A stretch of 64,000 nucleotides of DNA from Topomyia yanbarensis (GCF_030247195.1 NC_080672.1:157301167-157365166), one strand, 5' to 3'. Positions 53,931-63,655 are shown, counted from the stretch's first letter. Program-made: numbers and translations. The notes: a model not told the origin generated them from the sequence alone.

Positions 53931-54426
53931 ATTTGCCTTTATCTTTTTTTTATCTTAAATACGTTTATTTAGGCCCAAATGCTTTAGCTTAACGAGGCCG
54001 ATAATTCATTTTTTTTTTAATTACATGTCACATGTTAGTGGGGGAAAGGAAAGCCGTATTTAGGGGCGGCTTGCTCCCCTCTTATGTAAGTAAAGGAAAA
54101 AGGTAGGAAGTGGGATACATATTGTGTAATTGACATCGTCGTTTGCTGATTGATCATTGTGGCGGATATGCACACTTTGTTGTAGTGTTGTAGTTTCCAG
54201 CCTGTAATCGCAGGGGCGAGGGGAGGGTCGATATTTCGGATAATTATTGGCACTCTGATACTGTCATGATGTTCTCTATATCATCTGCATGTGAGGTATG
54301 TTATGATGTTCTGGGTAGACGGTTATCAAGAAGGGTATGCACCGAAGACTCGTGAAGCAATGCCATATTGTAGATACAGGGATAGGTTGGTGAGATTCTA
54401 CTGTGAATGAGAGAGGGGAAAATGTA

Positions 54427-57400
54427 TTAAACTTGGACATCAATGGTTTTCAAAAAGATATAGATAAGAAAAATATAGGGGTGGTCACGGCTTGCCAGGA
54501 CGTCCCGGACTGGCACATAGGGTGATCTACCTCGGGCCCGAAGGGAATCTATTAGTTGGGACCTGGCAACACAGTACTCTGCGCACAGCCAAACAACATG
54601 CTCGATGTCGTGGTAGCCGTTCTCACAAACACAATGATTACTTTCAGCAAGCCCTATACGACGGAGATGCGCGTCAAACGAGTAATGGTTGGACATGATC
54701 CTTGACATCGTACGAATAAAGTCCCGGTTCACATCCAACCCCTTAAACCAAGCATTCGTTGATACCTTCGGGATAATGGAATGTAGCCACCGTCCCAGAT
54801 GCCCATTGCTCCATGAGGTTTGCCAACTATCGAGCATCCTCTGACGAGAGATACTGAAAAATTCGTTGAAGCAAATTGGTCTTTCGTAAGTGTCGCCTTC
54901 TAATGCGCCCACCTTGGCTAAAGAGTCCGCCTTCTCATTGCCCGCAATAGAACAATGTGACGGGACCCAAACCAAGGTAATCTGGTAAGATTTTTCAGAT
55001 AAAGCACTCAGATATTCCCGTATTTTCCCCAGGAAATACGGTGAGTGCTTTCCAGGCTTCGCCGCACGGATGGCCTCAATGGAGCTGAGACTATCCGAAA
55101 CGATGAAGTAATGGTCTGAGGGCAGGGTGTCAATGATCCCGAGAGTATACTGAATGGCAGCTAATTCTGCGACGTAAATTGAAGCAGGATCATTGAGTTT
55201 GAATGAGGCAGCAAGATTTTCGTTGAAGATACCGAAGCCTGTGGACCCGTTGAGAATTGATCCGTCAGTGTAGAACATTTTGGCGCAGTCGACTTGATGG
55301 TATTTGTTATAGAAAATATTTGGGACCACTTGTGGGCGAATATGATCCGGAATTCCACAAATCTCTTCCTTCATGGATGTATCGAAAAATACAGTGTGAT
55401 CAGAAGTATCTAAGAGATGAGCACGGTTGACGTTATACGTAGATGAATTGATGTTCTGTGCCATGTAATCGAAGTACAAGGACATGAATCGAGTCTGAGA
55501 ATTAAGCTCGACAAGCCTTTCGCAATTTGCAATCACCAATGGGTTCAGAATATCGCATCGAATGAGTAATCGATATGAGAGGTCCCAAAATCGATTTTTC
55601 AGAGGTAGAACGCCCGCCAGCACTTCGAGACTCATCGTATGGGTCGAGTGCATGCAACCCAAGGCAATACGCAAGCAACGATACTGGATTCGCTCCAGTT
55701 TGATGAAATGTATGTTCGCAGCGGAGCGAAAGCAGAAACATCCATACTCCAACACTGATAATATCGTTGTTTGGTACAGCCTGATTAGGTCTCCTGGATG
55801 GGCACCCCACCATGTTCCAGTTATTGTACGGAAAAAGTTGATCCTTTGTTGGCACTTCTGTTTCAGATACCTAATGTGACATCCCCAGGTACCTTTAGAG
55901 TCGAACCATACCCCGAGATATTTGAATGTTGAAGCCTGAGCAATAGTTTGATCCATTAATTGAAGCTGTAGTTGCGCTGGTTCACGCTTTCTAGAAAATA
56001 CGACTAGCTCAGTTTTCTCCGTGGAGAACTCGATACCCAGCTGGAGAGCCCAAGCAGACAAATTGTCCAAGGTATCTTGCAGTGGTCCTTGCAAGTCGAC
56101 GGCTTTAGGACCTGTAATAGAGACCACACCGTCATCTGCAAGCTGCCTTAGCGTGCAGGAATTGACAAGACATTCGTCAATGTCATTCACGTAAAAATTG
56201 TAGAGGAGAGGGCTTAGACATGAGCCCTGGGGAAGACCCATGTAGCTAAATCGTGATGTCGATAAATCGCCATGCGAGAAATGCATTTGTTTTTCAGACA
56301 ACAGGTTTAGCAAAAAGTTATTTAAAATTGGCGAAAGACCATGCTGGTGCAACTTCTCATAAAGAATGTTGATCGAAACTGAATCGAAAGCCCCCTTAAT
56401 ATCCAAGAATACTGATGCCATCTGCTCTTTGTTAGCATATGCCATTTGAATTTCTGTTGAGAGCAACGCAAGGCAATCGTTCGTCCCTTTGCCTTTGCGG
56501 AAGCCAAATTGTGTATCTGACAGTAAGCCATTTGTTTCGACCCAATTATCGAGGCGAAACAAGATCATTTTTTCGAATAACTTCCGGATACAGGACAGCA
56601 TTGCAATCGGACGATACGAATTGTGGTCGGAGGCTGGTTTTCCTGGTTTTTGGATGGCGATGACCCTCACCTGTCTCCAGTCATGTGGGACAATGTTACC
56701 CTCAAGAAACCTATTAAATAAATTCAACAAGCGTCTTTTGGCAGAGTCTGGCAGATTCTTCAACAAGTTGAATTTGATTCTATCTGGCCCCGGGGCTTTA
56801 TTGTTACATGATAAGAGAGCAAGTGAGAACTCCACCATCGTAAACGGTGTTTCGTTCGCGGTATTGTAAGGCGACGCGGCGCGGTAGATTTTCTGAGCCG
56901 GGGCGGAATCCGGACAAATATTCTTGGCGAAATCGAATATCCAACGGTTTGAATATTCCACGCTCTCGTTAGTACTGTTTCGGTTTCGCATACGTCGGGC
57001 CGTGCCCCAAAGAGTGCTCATCGATGTTTCTCTTGTTAACCCGTCGACAAACCGGCGCCAGTAACTGCGTTTCTTAGCTTTCATTAAATTTTTCATTCGC
57101 TTTTCTAATATCGCGTACACTCGATAACTAGCAACTAACCCGTCGTTCCGGAAGGTTTTATACGCGACAGCTTTCTCCGCGTACACGTTTGAGCACTCTT
57201 TGTCCCACCACGGGTTGGGAGAACGTTTTTGGGTGTTCACGTCGGGTACTCGTTTCGTCTGAGTTTGAATCGCGCTATCGAGAATCGAGTTGGACAAAAA
57301 CTTATATTCTTCCTCCGGGGGAAGTACCTGTGTTGAATCGATAGTTTTGGATATCGCAGCAGCGTAGCTCTTCCAATCAATGTTTCGTGTGAGGTCATAG

Positions 57401-58113
57401 GGAACATTGATTGGTGCCGATGGTCTTGAACCAGTGGTGATTGCAATTACAATTGGTAAGTGGTCACTACCGTGGGGATCAGATATTACCTTCCACTTGC
57501 AATCTAACCGTAGTGATGTCGAGCATAAAGATATGTCCAGTGCACTTGCTTGCGCTGGTGGTCTAGGGATCCGTGTCATTTCCCCTGTGTTCAGAATTGT
57601 CATATTGAAGTTGTCACAAAGGTCTTGAATTGTCGAAGATCGATTATCGTCGTATAGACAGCCCCACCCCGTACCGTGAGAGTTAAAGTCTCCAAGAAGC
57701 AGGAGGGGCGAGGGAAGGTGTTCAATCACGTTGGAGAATCTTCGATATCCCATCATGGCCCTAGGAGGAATGTAAATAGAAGCAATGCAAAGATCTTTGC
57801 CTTTGATTGTTGTTTGACAAGCGACAACTTCAATGCCTGGCGTCGAAGGGAGGTTGATTCGATTGAAGGAGTAGCACTTTTTGATCCCTAAAAGTACCCC
57901 CCCATATGAGTCTTCTCGATCCAAGCGGATAATGTTAAAATCGTGGAAGTTGAGGTTTATATTAGAAGTTAGCCATGTTTCACATAGGGAAAATGCATCA
58001 CAATGATTGTAATTTAGCAAGTGTTTTAATGAATCGATTTTGGGGATAATACTTCTGCAGTTCCACTGTAAAACAGTGATCAGATCCCTGATTCCGTCTA
58101 ATAAGTTAGCCAT
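54427..58113 (-). CDS. I-clade ORF2: endonuclease / reverse transcriptase / RNase H (copy 2, intact)
   Basis: A 1,228-aa polyprotein that would nick target DNA, reverse transcribe the element RNA and process the hybrid. Endonuclease: QWNCRS (Asn18), CETW (Glu45), GDFNSHG (Asp142), GSDHLP (Asp217/His218). RT: PILKP-like IQKPGKPASDHNSYRPI, motif A DIKGAFDS (Asp571), GLPQGSCLSPLLYNF, LADD (658-661). RNase H: FYTDGS (Asp950), VAELAA (Glu983), VSDSLSS (Asp1007), GNEKADSLAK (Asp1063). The C terminus has a Cys/His cluster at about 1161-1177. The start ATG lies in ATGGCTAA, overlapping the ORF1 stop by 8 bp, which fixes the start and suggests reinitiation or coupled translation. Confidence 0.96.
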   Translation of the reverse strand: MANLLDGIRDLITVLQWNCRSIIPKIDSLKHLLNYNHCDAFSLCETWLTSNINLNFHDFNIIRLDREDSYGGVLLGIKKCYSFNRINLPSTPGIEVVACQTTIKGKDLCIASIYIPPRAMMGYRRFSNVIEHLPSPLLLLGDFNSHGTGWGCLYDDNRSSTIQDLCDNFNMTILNTGEMTRIPRPPAQASALDISLCSTSLRLDCKWKVISDPHGSDHLPIVIAITTGSRPSAPINVPYDLTRNIDWKSYAAAISKTIDSTQVLPPEEEYKFLSNSILDSAIQTQTKRVPDVNTQKRSPNPWWDKECSNVYAEKAVAYKTFRNDGLVASYRVYAILEKRMKNLMKAKKRSYWRRFVDGLTRETSMSTLWGTARRMRNRNSTNESVEYSNRWIFDFAKNICPDSAPAQKIYRAASPYNTANETPFTMVEFSLALLSCNNKAPGPDRIKFNLLKNLPDSAKRRLLNLFNRFLEGNIVPHDWRQVRVIAIQKPGKPASDHNSYRPIAMLSCIRKLFEKMILFRLDNWVETNGLLSDTQFGFRKGKGTNDCLALLSTEIQMAYANKEQMASVFLDIKGAFDSVSINILYEKLHQHGLSPILNNFLLNLLSEKQMHFSHGDLSTSRFSYMGLPQGSCLSPLLYNFYVNDIDECLVNSCTLRQLADDGVVSITGPKAVDLQGPLQDTLDNLSAWALQLGIEFSTEKTELVVFSRKREPAQLQLQLMDQTIAQASTFKYLGVWFDSKGTWGCHIRYLKQKCQQRINFFRTITGTWWGAHPGDLIRLYQTTILSVLEYGCFCFRSAANIHFIKLERIQYRCLRIALGCMHSTHTMSLEVLAGVLPLKNRFWDLSYRLLIRCDILNPLVIANCERLVELNSQTRFMSLYFDYMAQNINSSTYNVNRAHLLDTSDHTVFFDTSMKEEICGIPDHIRPQVVPNIFYNKYHQVDCAKMFYTDGSILNGSTGFGIFNENLAASFKLNDPASIYVAELAAIQYTLGIIDTLPSDHYFIVSDSLSSIEAIRAAKPGKHSPYFLGKIREYLSALSEKSYQITLVWVPSHCSIAGNEKADSLAKVGALEGDTYERPICFNEFFSISRQRMLDSWQTSWSNGHLGRWLHSIIPKVSTNAWFKGLDVNRDFIRTMSRIMSNHYSFDAHLRRIGLAESNHCVCENGYHDIEHVVWLCAEYCVARSQLIDSLRARGRSPYVPVRDVLASRDHPYIFLIYIFLKTIDVQV

Positions 58114-59482
58114 CGAAGGATACGATCGCTGTAAGGAGGGGCCATTGTTCAGTCAACTGTTTTAAAAATGTTCTTACTGTTGGTAGAATAGCAACCAGCA
58201 AGTTTTTCATAGGATCGGTAATGTTGAAAGTTGTGAATATCCAGTCCACAATGTCAGAAAATTTAAGGAATCCCGTTTTAGGGTGAGTTTCTGACTCTAA
58301 AATTGGAGCACTTGGGATTTTTGGTGCCCCAGGGAGTGCTGGGAACTCCTGGTTGTATCTCAATTTCCCAAAACCAGGAGGTATTATCTTCGGATTTGTA
58401 CCAGCACTTCCAGTTGATGAATTATTTTTATTTTGTACCCTTGTTTGGGACAACCTAGGACCCTTACGAGGAAGTTCAGGTGAGTTTTGATTAGGTCTTT
58501 TCCTAGAGTTTCCAAGCGGAGCCAAAGAATGCCCCTCGCAAGGGTCGTTAGAGGCGTTATCGTCAGTTGGCAAGAGAGCGAATGGGTTTTCGGAGATAAG
58601 TGGGACAGCTCTTTTAAGCATTTCTGCGTAAGAGCGTCTGGAGCGATCTTTGGCGGATCGCTTCAGTTTATCCGCGCGAAGTTTGTACGTTGGGCATGTC
58701 AAAAGTGCATGCGGATTCTCCCCACAGTAAACACACTTCTCAGCGGGCCTACTGCAAGTATCATCCGCATGGCGTTCCCCACATTTACCGCACCGTTGCT
58801 TGTTGCTACAGTAGGTGGCCGTGTGACCTAGCTGCTTGCAATTGGAACAATTCATGACCCGCGGTACAAACAGGCGTACAGGTAGACGAGCTCCTCCCAC
58901 TTCAACGTAGCTCGGAAGTGCAGATCCGGCGAAGGTTACGCGAAACGAGTCTGATGGATAGTAATTACCATCTTCGATGGACTTTGAGTGCAATTGCTTG
59001 CACTCCAAAATCTTAACTGATTGAAGGTTAGGGTCCTTAAAGCGGCCAGCCCCATCATTCATCAGATCATCGACAGTTAGACCCGCATCACTTACCACAC
59101 CGTCGATCTCCACATCACGAGAAGGGATGTAGACGCGATACTCCAGCGTAAAGAGGCTATTGCTAACGATATCATTGGCCTGCTTCAAGTCAGTAACGAC
59201 TACGCGCAGTTTATCTGACTGAACCTTTTTAATCTCGGTTACGGCCGAGTAACGTTTTGTCAGCTCCCGTGCAACAGTTATGCTGTTTAACGGTTTATTT
59301 TTGGGCCGAAAGTATACCACCCAAGGACCAGCGGATCCATCCTGGTAAACCTTGACTCGGGGGGGCTGTGAGACATTGGGGGGAAGTGGATCGACCATAA
59401 CATTATCTGTCTCAGTATCAGATATATGTTCTTCTTCCCCATAATATTCGTCTTCGGAGGGTGATCCTTCTGTTTGTTCCAT
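58106..59482 (-). CDS. I-clade ORF1, gag-like nucleic-acid binding protein (copy 2)
   Basis: 458 aa. An acidic N terminus precedes a conserved region (WVVYFRPKNKPLN..., residues about 54-130) that may be RRM-like (inference). Three zinc knuckles follow at residues 212-225 (CSNCKQLGHTATYC), 231-243 (CGKCGERHADDTC) and 250-263 (CVYCGENPHALLTC). A basic linker and a conserved C-terminal segment shared with copy 1 (FSDIVDWIFTTFNITDPMKN) complete it. It is expected to bind element RNA. Upstream is a 427-bp 5' UTR, where I-type elements carry an internal promoter. Confidence 0.94.
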   Translation of the reverse strand: MEQTEGSPSEDEYYGEEEHISDTETDNVMVDPLPPNVSQPPRVKVYQDGSAGPWVVYFRPKNKPLNSITVARELTKRYSAVTEIKKVQSDKLRVVVTDLKQANDIVSNSLFTLEYRVYIPSRDVEIDGVVSDAGLTVDDLMNDGAGRFKDPNLQSVKILECKQLHSKSIEDGNYYPSDSFRVTFAGSALPSYVEVGGARLPVRLFVPRVMNCSNCKQLGHTATYCSNKQRCGKCGERHADDTCSRPAEKCVYCGENPHALLTCPTYKLRADKLKRSAKDRSRRSYAEMLKRAVPLISENPFALLPTDDNASNDPCEGHSLAPLGNSRKRPNQNSPELPRKGPRLSQTRVQNKNNSSTGSAGTNPKIIPPGFGKLRYNQEFPALPGAPKIPSAPILESETHPKTGFLKFSDIVDWIFTTFNITDPMKNLLVAILPTVRTFLKQLTEQWPLLTAIVSFDG

Positions 59483-59924
59483 TTTGTTGCGGGAGCAACA
59501 CGCTCGACCGCACTGTTTAACTTAAATCAAAATAAAAAATCAAAAGCAATAAAAAGAAGAAAAAAAATCGATAAGAAAAGTAAAAAACAAAACACTTCAC
59601 CAGTTGGTTCCTGACGAGCTGGTAGGTGAATTGATCCTTCGTTTGTTTTATCCGTCACCCGCGTGACCTTCACACAATAGAGCTGATATAGCTCGTCTAA
59701 ACAAAGCCGTCTTTCAGGCAAGAAAACTGTTTAGTAACTTCACTGCACCGATATCGCAGGTTATAATTATCACTCGCGGGACTGTTTATTACTAATGCTT
59801 TACTGCAGCCTCTGCCACAGCAAGCACCTTCGTACCACCGAAAAAACTAAACCACACCGGAGAGAACAAAAGCACTTGTTTCCCGGTACAAAGTTGGGTT
59901 ACGAATGATTTGCCTTTATCTTGT

Positions 59925-60003
59925 TAGTTACTCTCACAAGTTGATGAGTAGTTGAATGTCCAATACGAAATCCAAATGCTCGGATAGAAAAATAGAATTC
60001 CCA
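59925..60003 (-). pseudogene. Jockey 3' half, upstream fragment beyond I copy 2
   Basis: On the minus strand the sequence reads NGNSIFLSE, then after a frameshift AFGFRIGHSTTHQLVRVTNKIK. It leads directly into the frame of 53,930 once I copy 2 and one TSD are removed. Its first codons follow on from the last codons of the 5' half at about 50,390 (TRIMSHT). Confidence 0.75.
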
Positions 60004-60230
60004 TTGGTACCCCCCATTTTTTTGCGCGGTTTTTGCGCGTTTTTTACGAGTTTTTTTACGCGGATTTTCCAATTAACGCGGTTTTTTACGCGGATTTTCC
60101 AATTAACGCGGTTTTTGCAAAAATGAATGCAAAGAACTTAGAAGAATTTTGGCAGTTTTTATTTTGCGCGGATTTCGCCATTAACACGGTTTTTGCACGC
60201 AACGCAAAATACATTATGAATTTCTATTTT
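60004..60230. repeat. ACGCGG-rich repeat, plus-oriented
   Basis: Repeats of 'acgcggattttccaattaac' separated by T-rich runs, inverted relative to 50,394-50,640. It borders the Jockey 3' half. Confidence 0.65.
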
Positions 60231-60585
60231 GATGGAAATAGATGCATTTAATTTCGCTGATGTTTAAAAATGCATCACAAGTGATCTGCCCCTAGTATTT
60301 ACGGTAAATCTAAAAAGAAAATGTTTACTATGTTTGGCTATTGAATATTTTTCTTTGAAATTTAATACCGACTTTCGGAATTGGGTCATTAAGCTATATA
60401 CAGTTTTCCATTCCATTCGATAAATTTTAAGTTTAATTTTAAGTTTACAACATCTTTAAAAAAAAATTCGTTATAATACGTAAAAACGTTTTTTTTGTTT
60501 TTTAAAATAAATCTTATATAAACCTGGCAACCACACATAGGAAATCTGCGGTTGTTTACATCAAAAGAGATTATAACTACTAGAG

Positions 60586-61072
60586 CCCGGTCAAACCATT
60601 CGGAATTTGATTCGGAATCCTGAATGGAGTCAGTATGGATTCCAAATCAATTGCAACAACCGATTTTGAGTCGGAATCGGTTGTTGCCAAGGGGTGAGTC
60701 GCTTAGAACAATGTGCCATTCACACTGTATCACTTCCGATAGCACGATATAAGATTACGATTCACAGTAATACACGATCATTTCACTCGTTACCACAATG
60801 TGTGGCACACTGAGGCACACTTCTGACAACTCAAAAACTGTCAACAAAGTGTAGTTAAATGATCATAGCAACCATTGCTTTTGTTTTACTGAACACCATG
60901 GCACATCGTGGCACATCGAGGCACATTGCGGCACAAGCTACCACCCGTTTTGAATTGTGAGCACAATTCTATTTGTGCTAAGCGACTCACCCCTTGGTTG
61001 TTGCATTTGATTTGGAATCCATAAAGACTCCATTCAGAAATCCGAACCGGTTCCGGAATGAGTTTAACTGGG
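60586..61072. mobile_element. Palindromic MITE (family P1), 2-bp TSD AG, split by a hAT-like MITE
   Basis: Starts CCCGGTCAAACCATTCGGAA and ends TTCCGGAATGAGTTTAACTG followed by GG. AG flanks both sides. It is interrupted at 60,688-60,996. Confidence 0.8.
60688..60996. mobile_element. 309-bp hAT-like MITE, TIR CAAGGGGTGAGTCGCTTAG, 8-bp TSD
   Basis: Perfect 19-bp terminal inverted repeats CAAGGGGTGAGTCGCTTAG. Exact 8-bp direct repeats GTTGTTGC (60,680-60,687 and 60,997-61,004). The interior has repeated 'gtggcacactgaggcacac' and 'gcacatcgaggcac' words and no ORF of note. Confidence 0.92.
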
Positions 61073-62410
61073 AGGGAGCAAAGCGCTACTGTCTCCATGC
61101 ATAGACTTTTCTACGGCTCATGTACGTACACGTCACATGACACAAACACTACATCACCAGCTGGTGGAAAATAATAAACAAAGACGGCAAAAGTAAATGG
61201 GTTTGTTTTCAACCAGGAAACATCATTAGTGTTCGTGAGACCGGTCGCAAAGAATTCAATTCACGGACTGAAACATGGGGTCTCGCTCTAGCATATTGTA
61301 TCCCATTACTTTGACAGGTGTATACCCGGGGCAATATGTGTCAAACTAATGGGCCTATGTAAGAGTGTAAGAGTGAGATGATAAATTTTCAGTGTTAACA
61401 GCGACATGCGACCTCCAGTAGTTATAATCTCTTTTTTTCCATCTGGCCCATCAAGACAACACCCAAAATGAAAAAAAAACTATATTCATTGTATGGTGTT
61501 TATGTCAAATAAAAATAACCCTGCGGAAAAACTGGGAAAACATGTGTTCATTTTTTCTGACAGAGCATCATTTGTCGTGAAATTCGAAATGTCAAATCCT
61601 TCTGATAGTGTCAAATCCAGACTGTCAACATATTTCTTTATTTTAAATTTAAAATTTATTTATACGCCTTCTGAGTTGGAAAAATACATTGTTGCAATCA
61701 CGAAAATCAGCTTCATCGATGTATGTAATGAAAAAGTTTTTTTTTCTCATTTAATGACCCAATTTAAACAATAACATCGAGCACTTTTCATTTCCACTGT
61801 TAGTAATTTTTTATTGAGAACTCAAGGTCAAGTCAGTTTCAGGATATCTAAAAATTAAGAAAGTATTGATATGTTAACTTACTCAATAATTGGAGAATAC
61901 GACTCTTTATAGACTCCTTCTCGATTTCCAAGTGCTGTATAGCATGCACAGTTCTTCTTTGAACTGTTAATTTTCAAACACACTTTCGAGAAATCTTAAG
62001 GAAACGAAAAAAAAATATGGCGGATCTAATGAATGACAACCAGTATACCGTTTTACGGCAATGAGTTATGCTGATCTCGGTTCTTGACAAAATTGCTGGT
62101 GTTCTCAGTAATTTAGTTTCCGAACTCTCGTTTTAGCTTTAGATGACGATCGTTCAGTAAAATCAATTAACGATTTTCGGAAATGTTCAGAAAACACTGA
62201 AATGTCAGCAATTTTTGATATTACTGACATATCTCAGCTAAATTATTTGCCGAGCTAGGAAGATGCCATTGAGTGTGTATGTTAATCTGTTAAATAAATA
62301 GTGTGTATCTGCATACTGATCTGTAATGAGTCGTTCACATGACAAGATGGCAGAAGGGTGAATCGAATGGACTTATGAATATTAGTTATGTTCTTGCGGT
62401 CGCAACAATA

Positions 62411-62576
62411 CCCAGTTAAGCTCAGCAGGAAATGAACCGGAATTCTGGCTGGTTCCATTTCGTATTCCGGCTCCAGTGACACAACCGATTCTAGTTAGAA
62501 TCGGTTGTCATTGGAGCCGGAATGCGAACTGGAACCAGCCAGAATTCCAGTTCATTTTCGGCTGAACTTTACTGGG
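62411..62576. mobile_element. 166-bp palindromic MITE (family P2), TA duplication
   Basis: Starts CCCAGTTAAGCTCAGCAGGA and ends TCGGCTGAACTTTACTGGG. TA on both sides. The centre ACCGATTCTAGTTAGAATCGG is a hairpin. Related to but distinct from P1. Confidence 0.85.
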
Positions 62577-62604
62577 TATCCATATTCTATTTTATTCAAT
62601 GCCA

Positions 62605-62761
62605 CCCGGTCAAACCATTCGGAATTTGAATGGAGTCAGTATGGATGCCAAATCAAATGCAACAACCGATTCTGAGTCGGAATCGGTTGTTGCATTTGAT
62701 TTGGAATCCATAATGACTTCATTAAGAAATCCGAACCGGTTCCGGAATGAGTTTAACTGGA
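62605..62761. mobile_element. Palindromic MITE (family P1), slightly deleted
   Basis: CCCGGTCAAACCATTCGGAA start and GAATGAGTTTAACTGGA end; CA at both flanks if the last base is a mutated G. It is about 13 bp shorter than the 170-bp copies. Confidence 0.7.
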
Positions 62762-63386
62762 CACTAGAAAAACTCTAGAAAGAGAACTGCGGAGATTCCA
62801 TTTTAGATCGATGGGATTTGCGTTTAGCTGTCAAAAAACGAATCCAATCGAACATTGCCTATCCTTATAACATTGGACGTGTTGCCATACAATGCCAGGG
62901 CATACGTTGCCAAAATGCTGTTTTTCTCTCCGCAGTTCTCTTACTAGAGTTTTTTTACTGGGCACTAGTGACACAGTCAACATACTCCAAGAAATTGACA
63001 AAACAGGTGTTTTCATTAGAAAAACACTAGTAAGAGAACTGCGGAGAGAAAAACAGCATTTTTGGCAACGTATGCCCCGGAATTGTATGGCAACACGTCC
63101 AATGTTATAACCCAGTAAAGTTCAGCCGGAAATGAACTGGAATTCTGGCTGGTTCCAGTTGGCATTCGGGCTCCAGTGACACAACCGATTCTAACTAGAA
63201 TCGGTTGTGTCACTGGAGCCGGAATACGAACTGGGACCAGCCAGAATTCCAGTTCGTTTCCGGCTGAGCTTAACTGGGAAGGATAGGCAATGTTCGATTG
63301 GATTCGTTTTTTGACAGCTAAACGCGAATCCAATCGATCCAAAATGGAGTCTCCGCAGTTCTCTTTCTAGAGTTTTTCTAGTTTTC
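62762..63386. mobile_element. Foldback-like element with roughly 195-bp inverted arms
   Basis: The left arm (62,763 to about 62,957) and right arm (about 63,024 to 63,386) are reverse complements, both containing 'agaactgcgga', 'gctgtcaaaaaacga' or its inverse, and 'ccaat.gaacattgcctatcc'. The spacer is about 65 bp. The right arm is longer because a P2 MITE is inserted in it. Non-coding. Confidence 0.8.
63111..63278. mobile_element. 168-bp palindromic MITE (family P2), 2-bp TSD AA
   Basis: Starts CCCAGTAAAGTTCAGCCGGA and ends CCGGCTGAGCTTAACTGGG. AA lies on both sides. The left arm of the surrounding palindrome (62,868-62,876) is the empty site with a single TT/AA. Confidence 0.85.
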
Positions 63387-63594
63387 ATTTTTTCGGATAT
63401 GAAATATGTGGCACTTATTTTACCCATTCTGAAATAATTTTATACTGGTGATTTGCTAGAAACATGTTGTCTTATGACAGAATCTTGAATCAATTAGTAC
63501 CGGATAAATTTTGGCGCAATATTTGTTAATAAAACGGGCATTGCGTTTTATAGTAACATATCTAAATATGGAAAAGAAATTGGCTGCACTGCCA

Positions 63595-63655
63595 CCCAGT
63601 AAAGTTCAGTCGAAAATGAACCGGAATTCCGGCTGGATCCAGTTAGTATTCTGCA
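63595..63655. mobile_element. Truncated P2 palindromic MITE
   Basis: CCCAGTAAAGTTCAGTCGAA followed by 'aatgaaccggaattccggct' and 'ggatccagttagtattc' matches the first third of the P2 copies, then stops. It lies about 190 bp upstream of the eIF3k start codon. Confidence 0.75.

Larger units (their letters stand above)
53946..59909 (-). mobile_element. Full-length, apparently intact I-clade non-LTR retrotransposon, copy 2
   Basis: A 5,964-bp element on the minus strand with a 15-bp TSD ATTTGCCTTTATCTT (53,931-53,945 and 59,910-59,924). The 5' end reads CATTCGTAACCC, matching the CATTCGT start of copy 1. The 3' end reads AATAAACGTATTTAAGATAA followed by A residues. UTRs are longer than in copy 1 (5' about 427 bp versus 275; 3' about 481 versus 175). 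Both ORFs are open and every catalytic motif I can locate is present. Inserted in the RT region of a Jockey relic. Confidence 0.93.
60563..61439. mobile_element. 877-bp TIR element nested in copy B, 4-bp TSD CATC
   Basis: The ends AAAAGAGATTATAACTACT and (inverted) GTAGTTATAATCTCTTTTTT form TIRs of at least 19 bp. Flanks are CATC (60,559-60,562 and 61,440-61,443). Copy A of the host element (near 45,171) has a single GATG at the homologous spot. Non-coding apart from nested MITEs. Confidence 0.85.
60383..61760 (-). mobile_element. GGGTCATTAA-ended element copy B, AATT TSD, with nested insertions
   Basis: Same family as 44,854-45,354, opposite orientation, about 497 bp without the insert. Flanked by AATT (60,379-60,382 and 61,761-61,764). 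The left inverted-repeat arm shows the empty site. Confidence 0.88.
60297..62281 (-). repeat. Inverted-repeat arm, right copy, carrying the nested AATT element
   Basis: Reverse complement of the 51,617-52,933 core, from 'tatttacggtaaatc' to 'cattgagtgtgta'. It lacks the three insertions of the left copy and has the 60,383-61,760 element inserted at an AATT that is single in the left arm (52,387-52,390). Confidence 0.85.

Noticed and set aside
47286..60003. Twin-priming explanation for the opposed Jockey halves
   Set aside because: Twin priming would place the inverted 5' part upstream of the 3' part; here it lies beyond the 3' end, so an inversion fits better.
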